DNA from: an uncultured Christensenella sp.
GTDB lineage: Bacteria; Bacillota; Clostridia; Christensenellales; Borkfalkiaceae
Direction of reading: 5' to 3'
Assembly (NCBI GenBank): GCA_910585235.1
Contig: CAJUCM010000039.1
Span: 1 to 5,310, forward strand
DNA length: 5,310 bases
The notes below the pieces were generated by a model that made no database searches, was not told where the DNA came from, and saw only the letters and a program-made list of their open reading frames with translations. Below are positions 4,883 to 5,310 of this stretch, piece by piece. Numbering within the stretch: position 1 is the first letter of the stretch; every line of letters starts with the position of its first letter. The translations under genes and the position numbers were made by a program.

Positions 4883-5310
4883 ATGAACTTACCCATTCAG
4901 AAGTATGGCAAAACCGAGAGAAGAAAGTTCGGTAAAATCAACGAAGTTATCGACATCCCCGACCTTGTAGAGATTCAGAAAGAAAGTTATGAATCTTTCG
5001 TGAAAGAGGGGATCGGCGATATTTTCGAGGATTTTTCCCCGATCACCGACTTCTCCGATCACTTCGAGCTGTATTTCCTCGATCACTCGTTCGGGGACAA
5101 GCCGAAGTATGACGAGAAGGAGTGCCGCAACCGCGACGCAACCTATGCGCTTCCCCTCAAAGTGAGGGTGCGCCTTCACAACAAAGTGAAGGACGAAGTC
5201 ATCGAATCGGACGTCTATATGGGGGATTTCCCTCTCATGACGGAGAACGGTTCCTTTATCATCAACGGCGCGGAGCGCGTCATCGTCTCCCAGCTCGTTC
5301 GTTCCCCCGG
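4883..5310 (+). CDS. rpoB: RNA polymerase beta subunit, N-terminal part (cut by window end)
   Basis: The beta subunit forms much of the catalytic cleft of bacterial RNA polymerase and is the target of rifampicin. Only the first 142 codons plus two bases are present; the frame is open at the right edge. The N-terminus (MNLPIQKYGKTERRKFGKI, then IDIPDLVEIQKESYESF at about 23-39) matches the start of beta. Residues 123-142 (GSFIINGAERVIVSQLVRSP) are a family hallmark. The rifampicin-binding region lies beyond the window. ATG 4883 is the only possible start because of the TAA just upstream. In most Firmicutes rpoB follows rplJ-rplL; here the upstream neighbour is the divergent rqcP, so rpoB has been separated from the ribosomal protein genes and needs its own promoter. 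Confidence 0.97.
   Translation, partial: MNLPIQKYGKTERRKFGKINEVIDIPDLVEIQKESYESFVKEGIGDIFEDFSPITDFSDHFELYFLDHSFGDKPKYDEKECRNRDATYALPLKVRVRLHNKVKDEVIESDVYMGDFPLMTENGSFIINGAERVIVSQLVRSP

Overview
The window looks like chromosome of a Gram-positive, Clostridia-like bacterium of middling GC. The evidence is strong GGAGG-type ribosome binding sites, near-consensus sigma-A promoters, a YabO/RqcP-type S4 protein, the MEP isoprenoid pathway, and a set of housekeeping genes (radA, ispD/F, a yabO homologue, rpoB) that lie in one broad neighbourhood in Bacillus-type genomes. The exact lineage is an inference; an uncultured gut Clostridia lineage is plausible. I see no transposase, integrase, CRISPR array, tRNA or rRNA.

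Layout. (1) Bases 1-947, plus strand: the 3' part of a gene for an unusual low-complexity protein. Eight 21-residue acidic repeats are followed by a Lys/Thr/Ala tail built of about 19 five-residue units ending in Lys. A strong hairpin terminator follows at 957-993. (2) 1009-2355, minus: radA, convergent with gene 1 and sharing the terminator region, with its own TTGACA-17-TACAAT promoter. (3) 2507-3193, plus: a rhomboid intramembrane serine protease, divergent from radA. Its promoter carries a run of nine G between the -35 and -10 boxes. (4) 3210-4588, minus: a two-gene operon, rqcP (YabO-like S4 protein) then ispDF (fused IspD-IspF), joined by a GTGA stop/start overlap. It is convergent with the rhomboid gene with only 16 bases between stops and no visible terminator. 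(5) 4883 to the window end, plus: the first 142 codons of rpoB, divergent from rqcP.

The 294-base gap between rqcP and rpoB is the most structured non-coding part. A perfect TTGACA-17-TATAAT promoter points right towards rpoB, but it lies on the rqcP side of a TTTACA-17-TATAAT promoter that points left towards rqcP. The two promoters therefore face each other, and the predicted transcripts share about 64 bases in antisense. An imperfect 23-base palindrome is centred on the predicted rightward start site, and an inverted repeat TGTCAA-N6-TTGACA covers the rightward -35 box.

Functionally the conserved genes are housekeeping: recombination repair (RadA), isoprenoid precursor synthesis (IspDF), rescue of stalled 50S subunits (RqcP) and transcription (RpoB). 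The best candidates for something undescribed are the acidic/basic two-block repeat protein, the poly-G promoter of the rhomboid gene, and the face-to-face promoter arrangement controlling rpoB and rqcP-ispDF.
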